Notes under the pieces: model-generated | The model's input: only the letters and a program-made list of their open reading frames with translations | The model's database searches: none | Told to the model about the DNA's origin: nothing | From: Geosiphon pyriformis | Lineage: Eukaryota; Glomeromycota; Glomeromycetes; Archaeosporales; Geosiphonaceae | Reading direction: 5' to 3' | NCBI GenBank assembly: GCA_016748015.1 | Contig: JAAOMT010000518.1 | Coordinates: 283,388-347,387, forward strand | DNA: 64,000 bases | Translations under genes and position numbers: made by a program | Shown: positions 27,482 through 41,229 of the stretch, in pieces | Layout of the letters: each line of letters opens with the position of its first letter | Numbering within the stretch: the stretch's first letter is position 1

Positions 27482-30064
27482 TTATAATTCATCCTTAAAC
27501 ATGTCTTCGTAAACTTTTCCATAATCTATTGAGCTGTCATCTGCATCATCATCATCCCCATCATCGTCTTGTTGTTGGAATAGATCTTCTTCTTCCTGTT
27601 TTGCTAATCTTTCTGCTTCTGCTTTCTTTTCCTCTTCTTCGACCTCGGGTGCTGGTTGCTCATTTATTTCGACTTTCGCCTCAGTATTAACGCCCAAACT
27701 AGCTCGAAGAACTTTGTCAACTCGATTTGCATAGCTAATAAAAAATTGATTGATTGATAAATATAGTCTGTCTTCATTTCGAGATGGAAAAATAATAGGA
27801 AAATGTGTGTGTACCCTAGATTATCACCCAACGTGTATCCGGAACGTAGTAGAGTAGTTTCGTACAAAACCATAACTATTTCTTTAGTGGTGTCATCAAA
27901 ATCTTCTCTATTGGCCTTTTCCAAGAGACCCAGTATCAGCGGGTGATTGGGATTAATTTCCAATATTTTCTTTTGTCTTGAAAAGAAACCTGACATGGCT
28001 TCATCGTCTTGCTTGAATGTTTGGGCTTTGTAGTAGTACGGGTAAAAAGTTTCATTTGGATAATTATTGGGAATTGAAGGAAAATAGAAAAGTTCAAAAA
28101 AGTTTGTTTGATATAACTTACCAGCCATAATCTTTTGCATATTGCCCGTCCATCCCCATTCCTGCGCCACAACAGCACATGGAGAAGTTGTAAGGCGATT
28201 GGATACCTCAACTTTTGAAGAAAAGCCAAACGCTTATTTAATGGTTGTGTCTTTTGGGAGAATTAAAATAATTTTCAATTTAGCTCACCTTTCTCAACTT
28301 GATCAATAAGCGAAGCTTGCATCCAATCCTGTAATCTCTCGAATTTCACCTTTAATTTTTCAAGTTCCTCTTTATCATCCTGCGTCTCATCACCGAATTT
28401 CAGGTCACCCTTGGCAACATTTTGGAACACCTTTCCATCATAACCGGGCATATGCTGAACCAACATTTCATCAATTGGTTCGGCCATGTATAAAACTTCG
28501 TAGTTACGAGCGACCAAACGTTCCAAGAAAGGTGATTGTTTAACTTCCTCGATTGAAGCACCGGTATGAAAGAAGATACCTTCTTGCCCTTTTTTCATTC
28601 GACTGATATAATCATCGAGGGAAGTAAGATTTCCATTTTTAAAAGAACTGGGAAATCGTAAAAGTTTGGCGACTTTTCGTCGATTTCTTTCATCTTCAAT
28701 AGCACCCAGTTTCAGACTAGTGCCATATTCTTTGATGAATTTAGGGTATTTTTCTTCGTCTTTAGACAGAATGGAAATAAGTTCGAGAATCTTTTTGATC
28801 AAACGCTTCTTGATCAAAACTAATGTCTTGTGTTGTTGAAGGGTTTCACGTGAAACATTTAATGGAAGATCATCGGCGTCAACTACTGCACGAACGAATT
28901 GTAAATATTTGGGGATGAAATCGATAAACTCATCGGTGATAAAGACGCGTTTTACAAAAAGCTTGATGATACGGACGAAATCTTCAGCTTTCTTGAATAA
29001 ATCTTGAGGAGCTTTGCTTGGTATATAAATAATGGAACGGAAATCTACTTCCCCTTCAGCCTAAAATAAAGATATGCATGAAATGTCAAAAATTCATGAA
29101 TCTTTTATATATATATATATATATATATACCAAAACTTTATCACTATATTATACCTTGAAATGAATCCAGGACAAGGGAGGTTTACCAGCAGAATCCTTG
29201 AAGAACGAGTTGAAAAATTCTTCATATTCTTTTTCAGTGACATTCTTTGGATCCCGAATCCAAATCGGTTTCTGATCGTTCATGATTGACCATTGTTGAG
29301 TAACAACAGTCTTAGTTTTTTTCTTTTTCTTGTCCTTTGCCTTTGCCTTTGCTTTTTTCTCTTCTTCTTCGTCTGGTACATCCTCAATTTCAATTTCATC
29401 ATCTAGGTCATCTTTTTCCTCATCCTTCTTCTTTTCAACAGGTTTCTTCTCTTCGGGATCTTCAATTTCAACTTTTTTTTCTTTTGTTGTCCAAAGATAT
29501 ATGGGGAAATTGATGAACTCAGAATATTTTTTGATCAAATCATTTAATCTATTTTGTTCCAAGAACGCGAGTGAGTCTTCTTTAATATCCAATACAATTT
29601 GGGTACCACGTCCCAAAGTATTTCCTCGAGGATCCTCGGCAATAGTGAAATCGTTCACGGCATGAGATTCCCAGATATATTGTGTCGACTCGTTGTTATG
29701 TTTTGTTGCCACTGTCACTTTATCTGCAACCAAGAAGACAGAATAAAAGCCAACACCAAATTGTCCAATCAAATTCATGTCTGCTTTTTTCTCATCTATA
29801 GCATTTAAGAATTCAGAAGTCCCTGATTTTGCGATGGTACCCAGATTTTCTTTAAGTTGTTTCTTCGTCATGCCGACACCGGTATCGGTGATAATGAGAC
29901 GACGATTCGGTTTATCGGCCAGAATTGTAATGTTGAGATCCGGAGTAGTGCCCAATGCTTGTGGGTCGGTAAGTGCCAAAAACCGAATCTTGTCAATCGC
30001 GTCAGAAGCTTTAAAAAAATTACGGCATCAATTGAGGTTCCATGAAAGTTTAGATGTGATGATG

Positions 30065-30146
<82 letters not shown>

Positions 30147-30736
30147 GTGGGTAAATAGAAGCACACAAATCACTCACTCACCATTAGAGATAAGCTCACG
30201 AAGAAATATCTCGCGTGTTTTATACAACGAATTGATAATCAATGTCATTAATCGGCTGACTTCAGTCTATCGAAAATGATTTAATTTTAACTTTAAATAT
30301 TTGATTAAAAAACCGAATTATTATAGTTAGGCAAACAGAACCAAACCTGAAATTCGAATTTCTCTTCAGTAGCCTTCAATTTCTCGGCTTCTTCCTCTGT
30401 GAAAGCTTGATAGTTGGTAGTCCCATTTCGTGTAAACACTTTTTCTTCCTCGTCCACTTTTAAGACTTTTTCGGCTGTATTTGGCTTTTCTTCCTTTTCA
30501 ACCTCCTCTTTTTTTTCGTCTTTTATTACCACAGTTTCCTCAGTTTCCGTTGAGGTTGTTTCAGCGGTTGAAGAAGACCCTGTTTCCACTGTCTTTGCTG
30601 AGATGATCTTGTCGTCAAAGTCTTCGGCCTCAACGGCTTTTTCTTCTGCTTTCACCAGACATAGCGAGAAAAGAAAGCATATAGTCAAGGCGACAGTGGT
30701 CAGAAGAACCAACCGAAACCAGGAATTACTTTTCAT
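27482..30736 (-). CDS. ER-resident HSP90 chaperone (GRP94/endoplasmin type), 7 exons
   Basis: ATP-driven chaperone of the ER lumen. Exons (minus): 30347-30736, 30182-30266, 29155-30008, 28289-29060, 28122-28211, 27815-28025, 27482-27734; 2655 nt, 884 aa, every join GT-AG and in phase. The N-terminus is a signal peptide (hydrophobic Leu/Val/Ile core, residues about 9-28), then an acidic Glu/Lys-rich pre-N extension. The GHKL ATPase shows ELISNA-SDAIDK (exons 2-3), DTGVGMT and [10 protein letters not shown] charged Asp/Glu/Lys linker lies in exon 3 (about 29330-29470). The middle and C-terminal domains follow in exons 4-6. The last exon has an acidic tail ending in KDEL, an ER retrieval signal. 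It is longer than human GRP94 (about 803 aa), mainly in low-complexity acidic parts. Signal peptide plus KDEL exclude cytosolic HSP90 and mitochondrial TRAP1. Confidence 0.95.
29106..29129. repeat. TA microsatellite in HSP90 intron 3
   Basis: Twelve TA units within the intron at 29061-29154, close to the splice donor of exon 3. Confidence 0.9.
30064..30146. repeat. TAA trinucleotide microsatellite in HSP90 intron 2
   Basis: About 28 uninterrupted TAA/ATA units (TTA on the sense strand) fill about half of the intron at 30009-30181. Poly-Ile or poly-Leu frames across it are artefacts. Confidence 0.95.
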
Positions 30737-31400
30737 ATTGTACGTCGTTAAAAAAGTTTAAGTTTTTGATGAAAGCTGAAGGGTTTTTATTGTGAAATTA
30801 TTGTCCTTGGGGAAAAGTTTAGAAACCACCAAAGCCGGGATACTTCAAGTATCAACAAACTTTTCTTATCCTAACTACACCTCTGTTAGGAACAAGGCAT
30901 TTATATTTATATATTTTAATTATCATTGAATTTTTTTTTAAAGTTTTCGAAACACCACATGTGAGGAAAATATTTTTGGGATGTGTCAAATGCAAATTCA
31001 ATCCAAGTTGCCTTTGTTAGAAATATTTGACCAATGATAACGTAGTGAAACCTTTTAGTGCTGGAACGAGCCAATTGGTCGGATAAAAGAGATTCAATCC
31101 AACCAAAAATTGACACATTTTTTTTTACGGAATTTTCAATGATTTGTGTTCCCCGAAACCTTTTGATGAGATTGTCAAGATCGTTGAGGTGATTTATATT
31201 CTAATTAGCGATCCGGGGAAATCATGATAAATTAGGTTTCGCTTTATAGAAATTTGATTCGAATTGTCGGAAAAAGGTTGGTCTCGGAAAATTTTGGATT
31301 TTGCATAGTTTTTTTGTTTGGTTGGGTTATCCTACATAGGATGCGAGGGGATATACAAATAATAAAGGTTACTTTACCTTTTTCAAGAAATTGAAAGGAA
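30737..31400. promoter_or_regulatory. 5' flank of the HSP90 gene
   Basis: About 660 bases of normal composition upstream of the HSP90 start. A CCAAT-like box on the plus strand (about 31032) and a CCAATTGG palindrome (about 31072) are visible. I see no complete ER-stress element (CCAAT-N9-CCACG). A 66-codon open frame at 30916-31116 (-) has no recognisable features. Confidence 0.35.
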
Positions 31401-32299
31401 TCATCTTAAAAAGGAATATTTTAGATAATAAGTAAGAAAAGTTTTTACTTTGAATTATTTCAAAAATGTGGCTAATTATTAAAATCAATCTTTTTTTTTA
31501 AAAAAAATTCTAATTATTTGTAAAAGTTGTAAAGAATTATAAATTTAAAATTCCTAATTCTTTGTTATAAAAAATTCAAAATCAAGAAAATATTTTAACA
31601 TTAATCAAAAATTTTAAAGCTCATATAAACTTTAAACAAAAATCCAATAATAATAATAATAATATTCTTAAAACTGTTTAATTTTTAAAAATATTAATGT
31701 AAAATTAAAGAAAATTGGTTAAATACATATTTAATCAAAATAATATTTAATTTAAATGCAATAAATATATTATTAAAACTACTATCTTAGAAGATAATCT
31801 TCAATTTTTTTTAAATGGTAGAAGAACTAAAAAAACTGAGGCTAAGACTTAGAGTGTTAATATTGGTAGCAGAGAATAAGATAAACATAATGATAAATTT
31901 TGCATATTTTTAAAGCCATTTATTGTTAATTCCAATATTTATAATAGATACTATGAATTTTATTTAATTTTTTTGTTAAATTGTTGTTTTTAAGGATATT
32001 ATAAAATAATTAATAGATAAGTTTTTTATTTATCTAAAAACTTATTTTGTTATTAAATATTGTAAAAGCTAATTCTGGTTTTTATTTTTAAAGTTATTAA
32101 AATCTTTGAAATCTTTATTATTGTTGTTGTTTAACTATTTTTAAAAACATTATTTAATATTAATATTTTATTATTATATTAGATAATAAGTTAACATAAT
32201 TTATAATTTAACAAAATTTTTGTTTTTTTAATTATTTATTGCTAATAATTTTTGTATAATTTTTTGTTTTTAATATTTTATATTTGTATTAATACAAAT
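31401..32299. other. AT-rich gene-free stretch before LINE copy E
   Basis: Composition falls sharply from about 31400. No recognisable coding sequence. Confidence 0.5.
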
Positions 32300-35200
32300 T
32301 TTAAAAATTCTTTTTCTTGTTAATTCTTTAGTAATAATAAAAGCATTAAGTTGCCAAAAAAATAATTTCTTTTATTTTCTTTTTTTCTTTTTCTTTTAAT
32401 TATTTTTTTTAATACATTATTTTTTGTTGTAATAAAACCAGTAAGCTCTTTTGCTAATGGTTTTGGTTTTAATTTAACTGGTTTGAAAATCTGTTTAGAC
32501 ATTAAAAAAAATACATGAAAAATATTTATTTTTATAATATATCTTATAAGAAGCCAAAAAAATTTAAAGCCAATAATAATATAGTTAATTTATCTACTGG
32601 TTTTTTAAGTTTAAAAAATATTGAAAACTCTAATGCTAAATTTGTAAAATTTTAAAAAAGCAAAATTAGTAACAAAACAAATAATATTAGTAATCTGTTA
32701 GATATAAAGAATATAAAAAATATATTTGCCAAAAAAACTAGTTATGTAAATTTAGATACTTTAGTAATTAATAAGAATATAAATAATACTATGTCAAAAA
32801 AGATTTATACTTAAATATATATGTTAAATTATTTGCTAAATATTCTTTATTTAATAACTTAAGTGATAATAATAATGTTTTGATGCTCTTATTTCTTAAA
32901 TTTGTTAATTTTAAGCAATTTTTATTGATTAAGTTACATGTTTTTATAAAACAAAATTTTAATTTAATAAAATTTTTTACATTAAATATTGAGCTTTTTA
33001 CTGTACTTAAAAAAACTTTTAATAATAAATTACTAACAATAAAAAAAATTTTTTATTATATTGATAAATTTGGAAAAGCTTTTACTTTCTTAAAATTTTC
33101 AAAAATAATTAAATTATTTTTTATATCTGAATTAAATTTAAATAAGATTAAGAGATTGGCTATTAGTAAAAAAATTTTAGTTAATAATGATATCAAAAAA
33201 GTAAATAATCATATAAATTAAAAAGTAATTATTAAAAAAATTCCTGTTAATCTTTTTAAATTGACTGTAAAATTTGTTTTTTTTAAGTTTGATAAGATTG
33301 TTTTTGTTAAAATACAATTTATTGGTTTTTAACAAAAGGTTTTAATGAAATTTGAATTAACTAAAATTATTGATTTAATTATAATTAAATAGTTATTGCT
33401 TATAAAAAAAAATTCTGTTTGTATAACTAAAATTATAAATAATAAACAAATATAAATATTTAAAAATTATTATTAAACTTTGTTGTATACATTGTCAATT
33501 GATATAAATATACACAATTTCTTTAATTTGCTGGTTTTTTATGATAAAAAACCTGTTTTATTGGTTATAACTTAAATAAATATGAGTATAACAGATGTAT
33601 TATTATTTGTTTTAATGATAAAACTTTAAAAAAAACTGTTTTTGATTCTGTTTTGGTTTTTAAGAGTGTAAATTTGTATTAAACTGGTTTTTTTTGGTCT
33701 GTTATATTTAATATAAACAATTAAATCAGATTTCAGATATATATTTACTTGATAAAAATTTAAACAGTCATAATAAAAAATTAATTATTTTTTAGAATTG
33801 GATACAATTAATTAATATATATAAGAAAAAACAAATATTGATTGCTTATTTAATTTTATTTGATAGAAAAATGTAAATGTAAATTGCTAATAATTTTTTT
33901 TCTTAAGTTGTGTTTTTGGTTTTTTCTGGTGTTAAATTATTTTCAATTATTAAATTTTTCTTATAACTTTAATAAAAATAAATAACAGATTTGCAATTTT
34001 AAAATACAGTTTTATTGGTTTTATGAAACAGATTAACAAATTGGCAGAAAAATTGAATATATTTAAACTAATAGTTTTTTAGCCATGTTTTAAATATTAA
34101 CTATTAATAACTTTTTCATTGCAAGATTAAAGAACAAATATAACAATAAGTAAAAATCAAATACAATTACTAGCAATAAAACTATAACAAAAAAATTAAA
34201 AATTCTTTATTATTAATGAATATTGTTAAATTAGAAATAAATATAAACAATTTATTAAAAATAATTATGAATCTGTTAATCAAAGTGAATAATATTGATT
34301 TGAATTTAAGTAATCTATCTTCTTAATAACTAATTTTATCTAAAGAATTATCATATATAATATTAGAAATATTAATATTTCTGCTAAACAAAAAAATATT
34401 GTTTATTAATATGTAAATTTAAATAATATAATATTTATTATTACAAAAACAAAATTTAGGTTTAATATTAAACTATAGATTATAAATAGATTTGATAAAA
34501 TTTATGTTTTTATATCTAGTTTAAATAAAAGTTTTTATAATATTAGTATTATTGTTATTATAAATAGTTTATTGGCTTATTATGTTTTAAAAGTAAAAAA
34601 GATTTTAGACTGTGATATTTTAATTTGTTTTTTGTTTAAAAATAAGCTTTTGGTTGTGATTTTGGGTTTGTATGCTGATGTTTCTATTAAGATTAAACTT
34701 AATCAGAATTTAAAAATCAATTTTTTTATTGTTAAGACAGTTAATTTCAGCTTTTTTATGATCTTAAATAGAGATTTAATAAGACTAAAACTAAAAAAAG
34801 TGTGAATTACAAGTTTTATTTGAATTTAAGATTGATAAATACATTTAATAAATACTTTTTAATTAAAGCTTTTACTTAAAACAATTTTAGAAGTGTCAAA
34901 AAGATCTTGAATTATATTTTTGTAAATATAAACTTAACATCTATAATTATAAGTTATAAAATTAATGTTATATCTGAATTTTTTAACATTAATCACAAAA
35001 TAATTTTGGTTTTAATTGGCTTGAATAGTATTTATAAATAAGTCAATAAAGATTGTTGAAAGTTTAAAATTAGAAATGCTAATAAAATTAAATAGTTATG
35101 TTTTAGAAAATATTTATCAGTTAAACTTTTGATAATAATAACTGATTTTAGTAATACAAAAAGTTATGATAATTTAAATGTAATATAAAAAATACTGAAA

Positions 35201-38132
35201 AAATTAATAATAAATTTGGCTAATAAAGTGTTTTTTAAATATTGGTTTAATAAATTTAGTTGTTTAAAAAATAAACAGTTATCTAGATTTTCTAAATTGA
35301 AATTATTAATAATTAGAATTGTAAAAGATTTATGCTTAAGTAATATTTTAAAAGCTAATTATCTTATCAAAATATAGTTTATTATTATTAATAATAATAA
35401 AGTATTTAGAATTTATGCCATAATTAATGATGATAAAAAGTTAATTAGTGTTGTTGATTATCTGTTAAAAGTTAAAAAAAGATATAAAAAGTTCAAGTAT
35501 CATAAATTAAAGATTGTTAAAAATGTTTTTATTAGAAGAGCTATTGATAAATAAATAGAAAATTTTTGTTTTAATAAAAAATATATAATTAAAAGTATCT
35601 TGAAATAGCCATTTTATAAATAGTACTTAACTATTTAATAGTAAATAAAAAACTAATTTTGGAATTAGACAAAGTCAAGTCTAAAGTTAACATAATTATA
35701 GAAAACTAAACAAAAAAACACTTGGTATTTAGTGTATTGCCTAATTAATAAAGTTGCTAGTATATTTTTTCAGACCATATTAATAATAAATAAAGTTATG
35801 TTTAATGAACTGTTACATGTTACTAAGAAGTTATCTAACAAAAAGACTGTTGGCTTATTTGGCATTTTTAATGAGTTTTAGAAGCATAATAATACTCAAA
35901 TTCTAAATTGCTTGTTAAATATTATTAATTTAAACTTGGTATTAAATACAATTTCCAAACAATAAAAAAATGTCTAAGTTTTTATAATTTTAAAACCATA
36001 TAATTGAAAAAAATTCTAACTAATATTAAACTAATTGTTTTAATTAAAATAGTACAGAAAATTCTGGTTAAACTTTTTTTTAACAAGATCTTTTTTGTTT
36101 GTAATAGGTTTAATATTTTGTATAGTAATAATTTTTTAGTTTTAAGAGGCACTTAACATAAACTTTTATCTTTGCTATTGGCTTAATAATTAAAAATACT
36201 TTAAAAAAAAACAGAAGGTTGTGATTGGTTTTTTAAAATATGTAAAAAGCTTATAATTTTATTAAATGATATTATTTACATAGCTGTTTAATTAAAATTA
36301 AAATATATTTATACTTTATCAAGTTTTTTGAAAATTTGCATAATAATAAGATTAATTAAATGATAACAGATTTTGAACTTTTAGATAAATATGCTGTTTA
36401 TAATAACTTAGACCAAAGAAAAATTTTTTTTTTGCTGTGGAAAATCTTCTATAATCTTTTGCTTTATAAAATCAAAAAACATAAACATTTATGTAATTAC
36501 AGATTGAACTTAAAGTTTTTTATAAGAACTAATAAACAGAATTTCAAAAATAGTAAAATGTCTTTTCTGATGCCCAATATTTTTGTGGATAACACAATTT
36601 GAATTAAAAATAATATAACTGCAACTCAGCATATTTTAAATATTAGAACATTTTTTATAGGTAAAAGAAATTAGACTCCAAAAATCTGATTTTCGTCTGG
36701 TTTAGCTTTACTGGTCAAGTTTATTAAAAAAAATAGTTTGGTAAATAGAAAAATTTTGGCTTTTCATCTTAATTCTGCTGATCACTCTTGTAACTTTGAT
36801 TATGTTTGCAATTATTTGCTGGTTTCTAAGCCCAATTTTGTAAAAGTTTACACAAATAGTTCTATTAAGAGTTTTGAATCAATGGACATTTGTGGTGGTA
36901 CTGTTGTTTATTTTTTGAATATTGATGTAAGTATTAAAGCTAAGATAAATAGTTTGCTGTTCTTAATTTTGGTAAAATTGTAGACTATTGCTTTTGTTTT
37001 AAGATATATATTTGCTTTTAGCTTTGTTATTCTGTTTATAGACAGTTAAATTTTACTAGATATATGTAATTTTGACAATAATATGTCTGATTCTAATTTT
37101 TGCAATAAGTATTGAATCAAAAAAGAGCATATTTATTAAGTCATTTTGAGAAAAAATTTGTTGGTTGTATGAAAAAAAGTTAAAAATCATTCTAATATTA
37201 TTAGGAATAAGCATGTAGATTTTTATGCCAATATTATGACTATGTCTGGATTCAAATTGCCTTTTAAAATGCCATGTTATTTTTTTAGTATTGAAAGCAA
37301 ATTCATTTTTGAGAATATTAGTCACTTTGTTAAGAATTTGTTCAATACAGTTAATTTCATTGGGTGAGAATTCAGATGTATTAACAGCATTATAGATATA
37401 AACATTAATGGTGGTTTTGATATAATTAGGACTTTTAGTGTTTGGCATTTTGATAGCAAGATTATTCTAGCTATACCAGCTTATTGTTAACAGTACTTTA
37501 GTCTTATTTATAAAGGCACTACACTATTGTTTGCCAATAGCTAAGAGAAAAAGATTGTATAATCTTAAATATCTGAGTATGGTTTGTATCCAATATAAAA
37601 AGATAAAAGATTTTGATCACATATTTTCATGCATGTATAATAATAGTGCCAGAAAAAAATTGCTGTCAAATACTGTTTTAGAATAGATTGAATTGTTAAG
37701 CACTTTTGCTAAAAAAAGTATAGTTGTTTGGTCTTTATATAAGGCTAAATTGTCTGTTAAATTATACATAATACTGGCTAAAAACTTTGTATTAAAGAGT
37801 TGGATGGCTGATATGATACACTATTTGGGCATTGGATCTAATAGTGGTGTAATATTTGTCAAATTAGTCTGTAAACTTGCTAAAAGTTACAGATCTACTA
37901 TTTGGTTGCTAACAGTTAGGTTAAGATTCTTTTATGAGAAACATAATCTTTTATTACATGATAAATCTACTGTTTCTTTAATATTTAGTTTGTTATCTTT
38001 GTGATATTCTAAAGTAATCTGCAGCTTTGGTTTTAGATTAGGTGTTTATGTTTGCTTTGGTTTGTATTCTTGTTTGTCCAAATTTAATTTTGGTTTTCTG
38101 AATGATGTTTTTTTAATAAGTAATTTAGGGGT
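32300..38132 (+). mobile_element. LINE copy E, main part: decayed, near full-length 5' end
   Basis: Starts with the same 5' UTR pattern as copies A and G (about 32300-32440). It continues through ORF1, the RRM part (about 32880-33670), endonuclease (about 34440-35040), RT (motif C at 36588-36593, Asp-Asn), RNase H (TNSS strand near 36855; the region around 36960 has a TAG at the same codon as copy G) and the zinc region. It stops abruptly at 38132, where a gypsy LTR begins. The last about 130 bases of the LINE are found at 48769-48910. Confidence 0.8.
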
Positions 38133-38916
38133 TGTTACAGGTAATTATTTGGGGTCTCAAAGCAAATAACAAATCTGTAACTTGATGCTCAATTAATTTA
38201 ATAATAGTTGATAATATCCAAAGGTTTTGGTAGAGTTTTTTGTATAATAGACAGAGATTTGATAATGATGTTGTCATTGTTGGTAAGTTGTTTTCTCAAT
38301 TTTTTTTTAGCTTGGTGGCTAGTTTATTCTGACATTCATGTCTTTCTGGTAAGCTATTTGTTAAGATATTACTCTTATTTCTAAGTTTTTTACCAGGCTA
38401 TTTGTAACATCAATAACTAGTGCTTAATTCTTACTCAATTAGTAACAATAAAAAATAACAAAAGAAAATAAATAAAATAAAGAAAATAAAGAAATAAGCC
38501 AAGGCAATGAATGTTAATATCCCATCAATAGCTGTAATCAAGAGCTATTGTTTTAATGTGATTAAGTATTAGTTACTATCAACATAAAGTATTGATAGTG
38601 AAGAATGGATTGAAACAGTGAATAATTATTTATTGATATTTGTGAATGTAGAAAATTGCTTAAATTAAATCTAAACTAAAAGGTCTGTCTTTTCTGCTTC
38701 TAATACTACTATTATATATATATAATTGAGATTCCTTAATTTTTCAATTCTTCATACCAGGAATTCTGCAATTCTTTTGAGAGGAATTCTGGAATTCTGA
38801 AATCTTGTAATTACTCATATAAGAATCCTGAAATTCTTGGAATTCTATATTTACTATATTTACTTCTGATTGGCTAATTTATATGCTAATATACTTTCTA
38901 TATTCTATAAGTAATA
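38133..38916 (-). repeat. 3' LTR of the gypsy element
   Basis: 784 bases, TGTTAC...GTAATA in plus-strand reading. Matches the LTR pieces at 47085-47295 and 48163-48768, and the nested LTR at 47296-48162. In element orientation the palindrome-rich stretch (about 38755-38860; GGAATTCTGGAATTC-like) lies about 60-160 bases into the LTR, in the U3 part. Confidence 0.85.
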
Positions 38917-38931
38917 TTATTTTCTCCTTTT
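38917..38931 (-). other. Polypurine tract of the gypsy element
   Basis: Reads AAAAGGAGAAAATAA on the minus strand, directly next to the 3' LTR. This is the expected place and composition for plus-strand priming. Confidence 0.7.
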
Positions 38932-39689
38932 AATATTGAGCTCTATTGAGATCTTCTAATTTTAACTTTCTATCTTTAAGTATTTTTTGAACTTCTTTTT
39001 CGAGAATTATTTGTGTTATCTTGTTTTGTAATTTTTCAAATTGGGTATTGGTTATTTTTTCCATTTGGTTAATGATAATAGTGTCTATTGTTGGATTGAA
39101 TAAGATTTTTGGTCGGTCTTAAAATCTGACTTGTAATTGATAGATGGCCTGTGCTTGTGTGGTTAAATTGTTTTTTCTCACAAATTGCTCAAATTGTTAT
39201 AATATCCTTAGATCAAATAATCATTTTGTCTTATCTATATATAAGTTCTGAATATTCAGGTGTTGTTCCAAGTAAAAATAACAAAAGTTTCTTGGAAATT
39301 GTTGTATCTACCAATTCCATGTTTCTATTATCAACTTTTGATATAGTATACTTTCTGTTTGTATTTTTATTGCTGTTTTTACTTTTATTATTATTTTGTC
39401 AATAGTGTTTTCTGGTTTTCTCTGTTTTTTGTTTTGAGGTTTTTTCTTTGTATTTTTATATCAAATAATTTTTTGGTTAATGGTAATTTCCATATTCCAT
39501 TGTTGAATCAGTTAAAAGAGTTGTTGTGCCAATGTGTGTATATTATCAGTAATTTCCATTTTTCTGGTGTTTTTTGTTACATATACTATGTTTTTATATA
39601 CTCTTTTAGTTTATTCAATTTGATGTATTTGGTTTAATGATTATAATTGGTTCTAGATTTTGTGGAATCTTATTTGATTAGACTAGTAT

Positions 39690-40710
39690 TTATTGTACTC
39701 CTAATTGTGGAATATTATTGGTAGATGATGATATTATATGATAATATGGTTTCAGTCAATTACCATGTGCTGGTTTGGCTAAGATTTTGTTGTTTCATCT
39801 TAATTTATAAGCTTCATTTCCTAGAATTTTCTCTATGTAAAATGGTCTATCCTATTTGGAATCAAATTTTCCACTCTATTGTTTTTCTGCTTTGGTATAA
39901 TGTAAGAATACTTTGTTTCCAATCTTGAATTCAATTGGTTTATCTGGTAGTTGGTTATTGTGTCTTTTGTTTTGTTTTTCTTGTGACTTCTGGATGTTAT
40001 CAGCTGCTTTTTGCCATTTGTTTTTTAGTGTTTCCATTAATTTATATGTTTTTTTCAACAATGTTTCTTGAAAATTGTCTTCTGTTATTGGTTTAATTAG
40101 ATATATACTGACTTCTATCTCTACTGATAATGTTGCTGTTCTATTGTATACTAATTCAAATGGTGTTGCTTGTGTAGTGTCTTGCTTTATTGTCTAATAA
40201 GCAAATAATACTGACAGCATAAACAAATTCCATTTGTCCTGGTTTTCTTGACTGATTTTGGCAATTGCTTCATACAATATTCTATTAAATTTTTTTATTA
40301 GCCCATTGATTTGTGGATAGTATAGTGATGATAATGGTTTTTTTATTCTAAATCTTTGACTTAATTCTGCCAATGTTTTATTCACAAAGTGAGTTTCTTG
40401 ATTTGATAATAGTTTTTTTGGACATTTGTGTTGACAAATCAAATCTTAATGAACGAATTCAGCAACAGATTCTGCATTTGCTCTTTGAATGGCTTTTGCT
40501 TCTGGCCATTTAATAAAATAATCTATGACTACTGCAATATATCTGTTGCCTCTGCTGATGATTGTTAATGGTCCAATTAAATCAATTCTAATTTGATTAA
40601 ATAGTTGCCTTACTCTAATTGGTCTCAATGGTTCACTGAATTTTGTTTCTCCTTTTCTTTGACAAATATTACAATTTTGGACATATTAAATCATGTCTGA
40701 ATACATAGAT
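39690..40710 (-). pseudogene. Integrase domain of the gypsy element, inactivated
   Basis: Shows the CxxC half of the zinc finger (about 40665), a first catalytic Asp in IDLIGP (about 40590), the second catalytic block reading SNQETHFVN (about 40400) where Asp is expected, and the third block GLIKKFNR (about 40300) where Glu is expected. Downstream is a GPF-type module (about 39810-39840, decayed), usual after gypsy integrases. Stops interrupt the frame. No chromodomain was seen beyond it. Confidence 0.8.
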
Positions 40711-41229
40711 GGTCAATAGTATTTTTTTTAGTTTTTTCTATAGTTACTTTCTATATGAAAATGTTTTGTTATTGGATCTGAGTGCATATTAAATAATATT
40801 GTCTCTTTTTCTGGTTTTGTGATTACTCTGGTTGGTTGATTTGAATTTTTTCTGTTTTTCTGATAAAATATATTTTGGTGGGTAATAAAATATTTGGATT
40901 GTTATTTGATATGGCTTCATTTTTTGGAGATAATTTCTCCTTGAACTGCTGGGTATTAAGATAATGTTAGAATTGTTGATATTTTTGTATATTCATCTTT
41001 TATTATATTTTTGGATTAAAATGTTCTTAGATTTGTCTTATTTACAACAAATCATTAGCATTTCCATTTTTTTTTTGTAATGTACTGTATAATTAAATAG
41101 TAAAAGTTTTATTTTCTATCTAGCATAATGATCATCTTTAAATTCTTGCTTCTGAATTAAAATCAATTCTTTATGGTTAGTGTATATATTAAATTTTTGG
41201 CTTAAGTATTTTTTCCATTTTATAACTGT

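Noticed and set aside
29330-29665. Ser/Phe-rich open frame opposite the HSP90 gene
   Set aside because: Antisense shadow of the charged Glu/Lys linker of HSP90; no features of its own.
29777-30173. Open frames with poly-Ile or poly-Leu runs
   Set aside because: Translations of the TAA microsatellite in an HSP90 intron.
30737-31100. ER stress response element upstream of HSP90
   Set aside because: A CCAAT box is present, but the required N9-CCACG half is not.
30916-31116. 66-codon frame upstream of HSP90
   Set aside because: Composition is gene-like but no motif, partner exon or homology is recognisable; more likely 5' flank.
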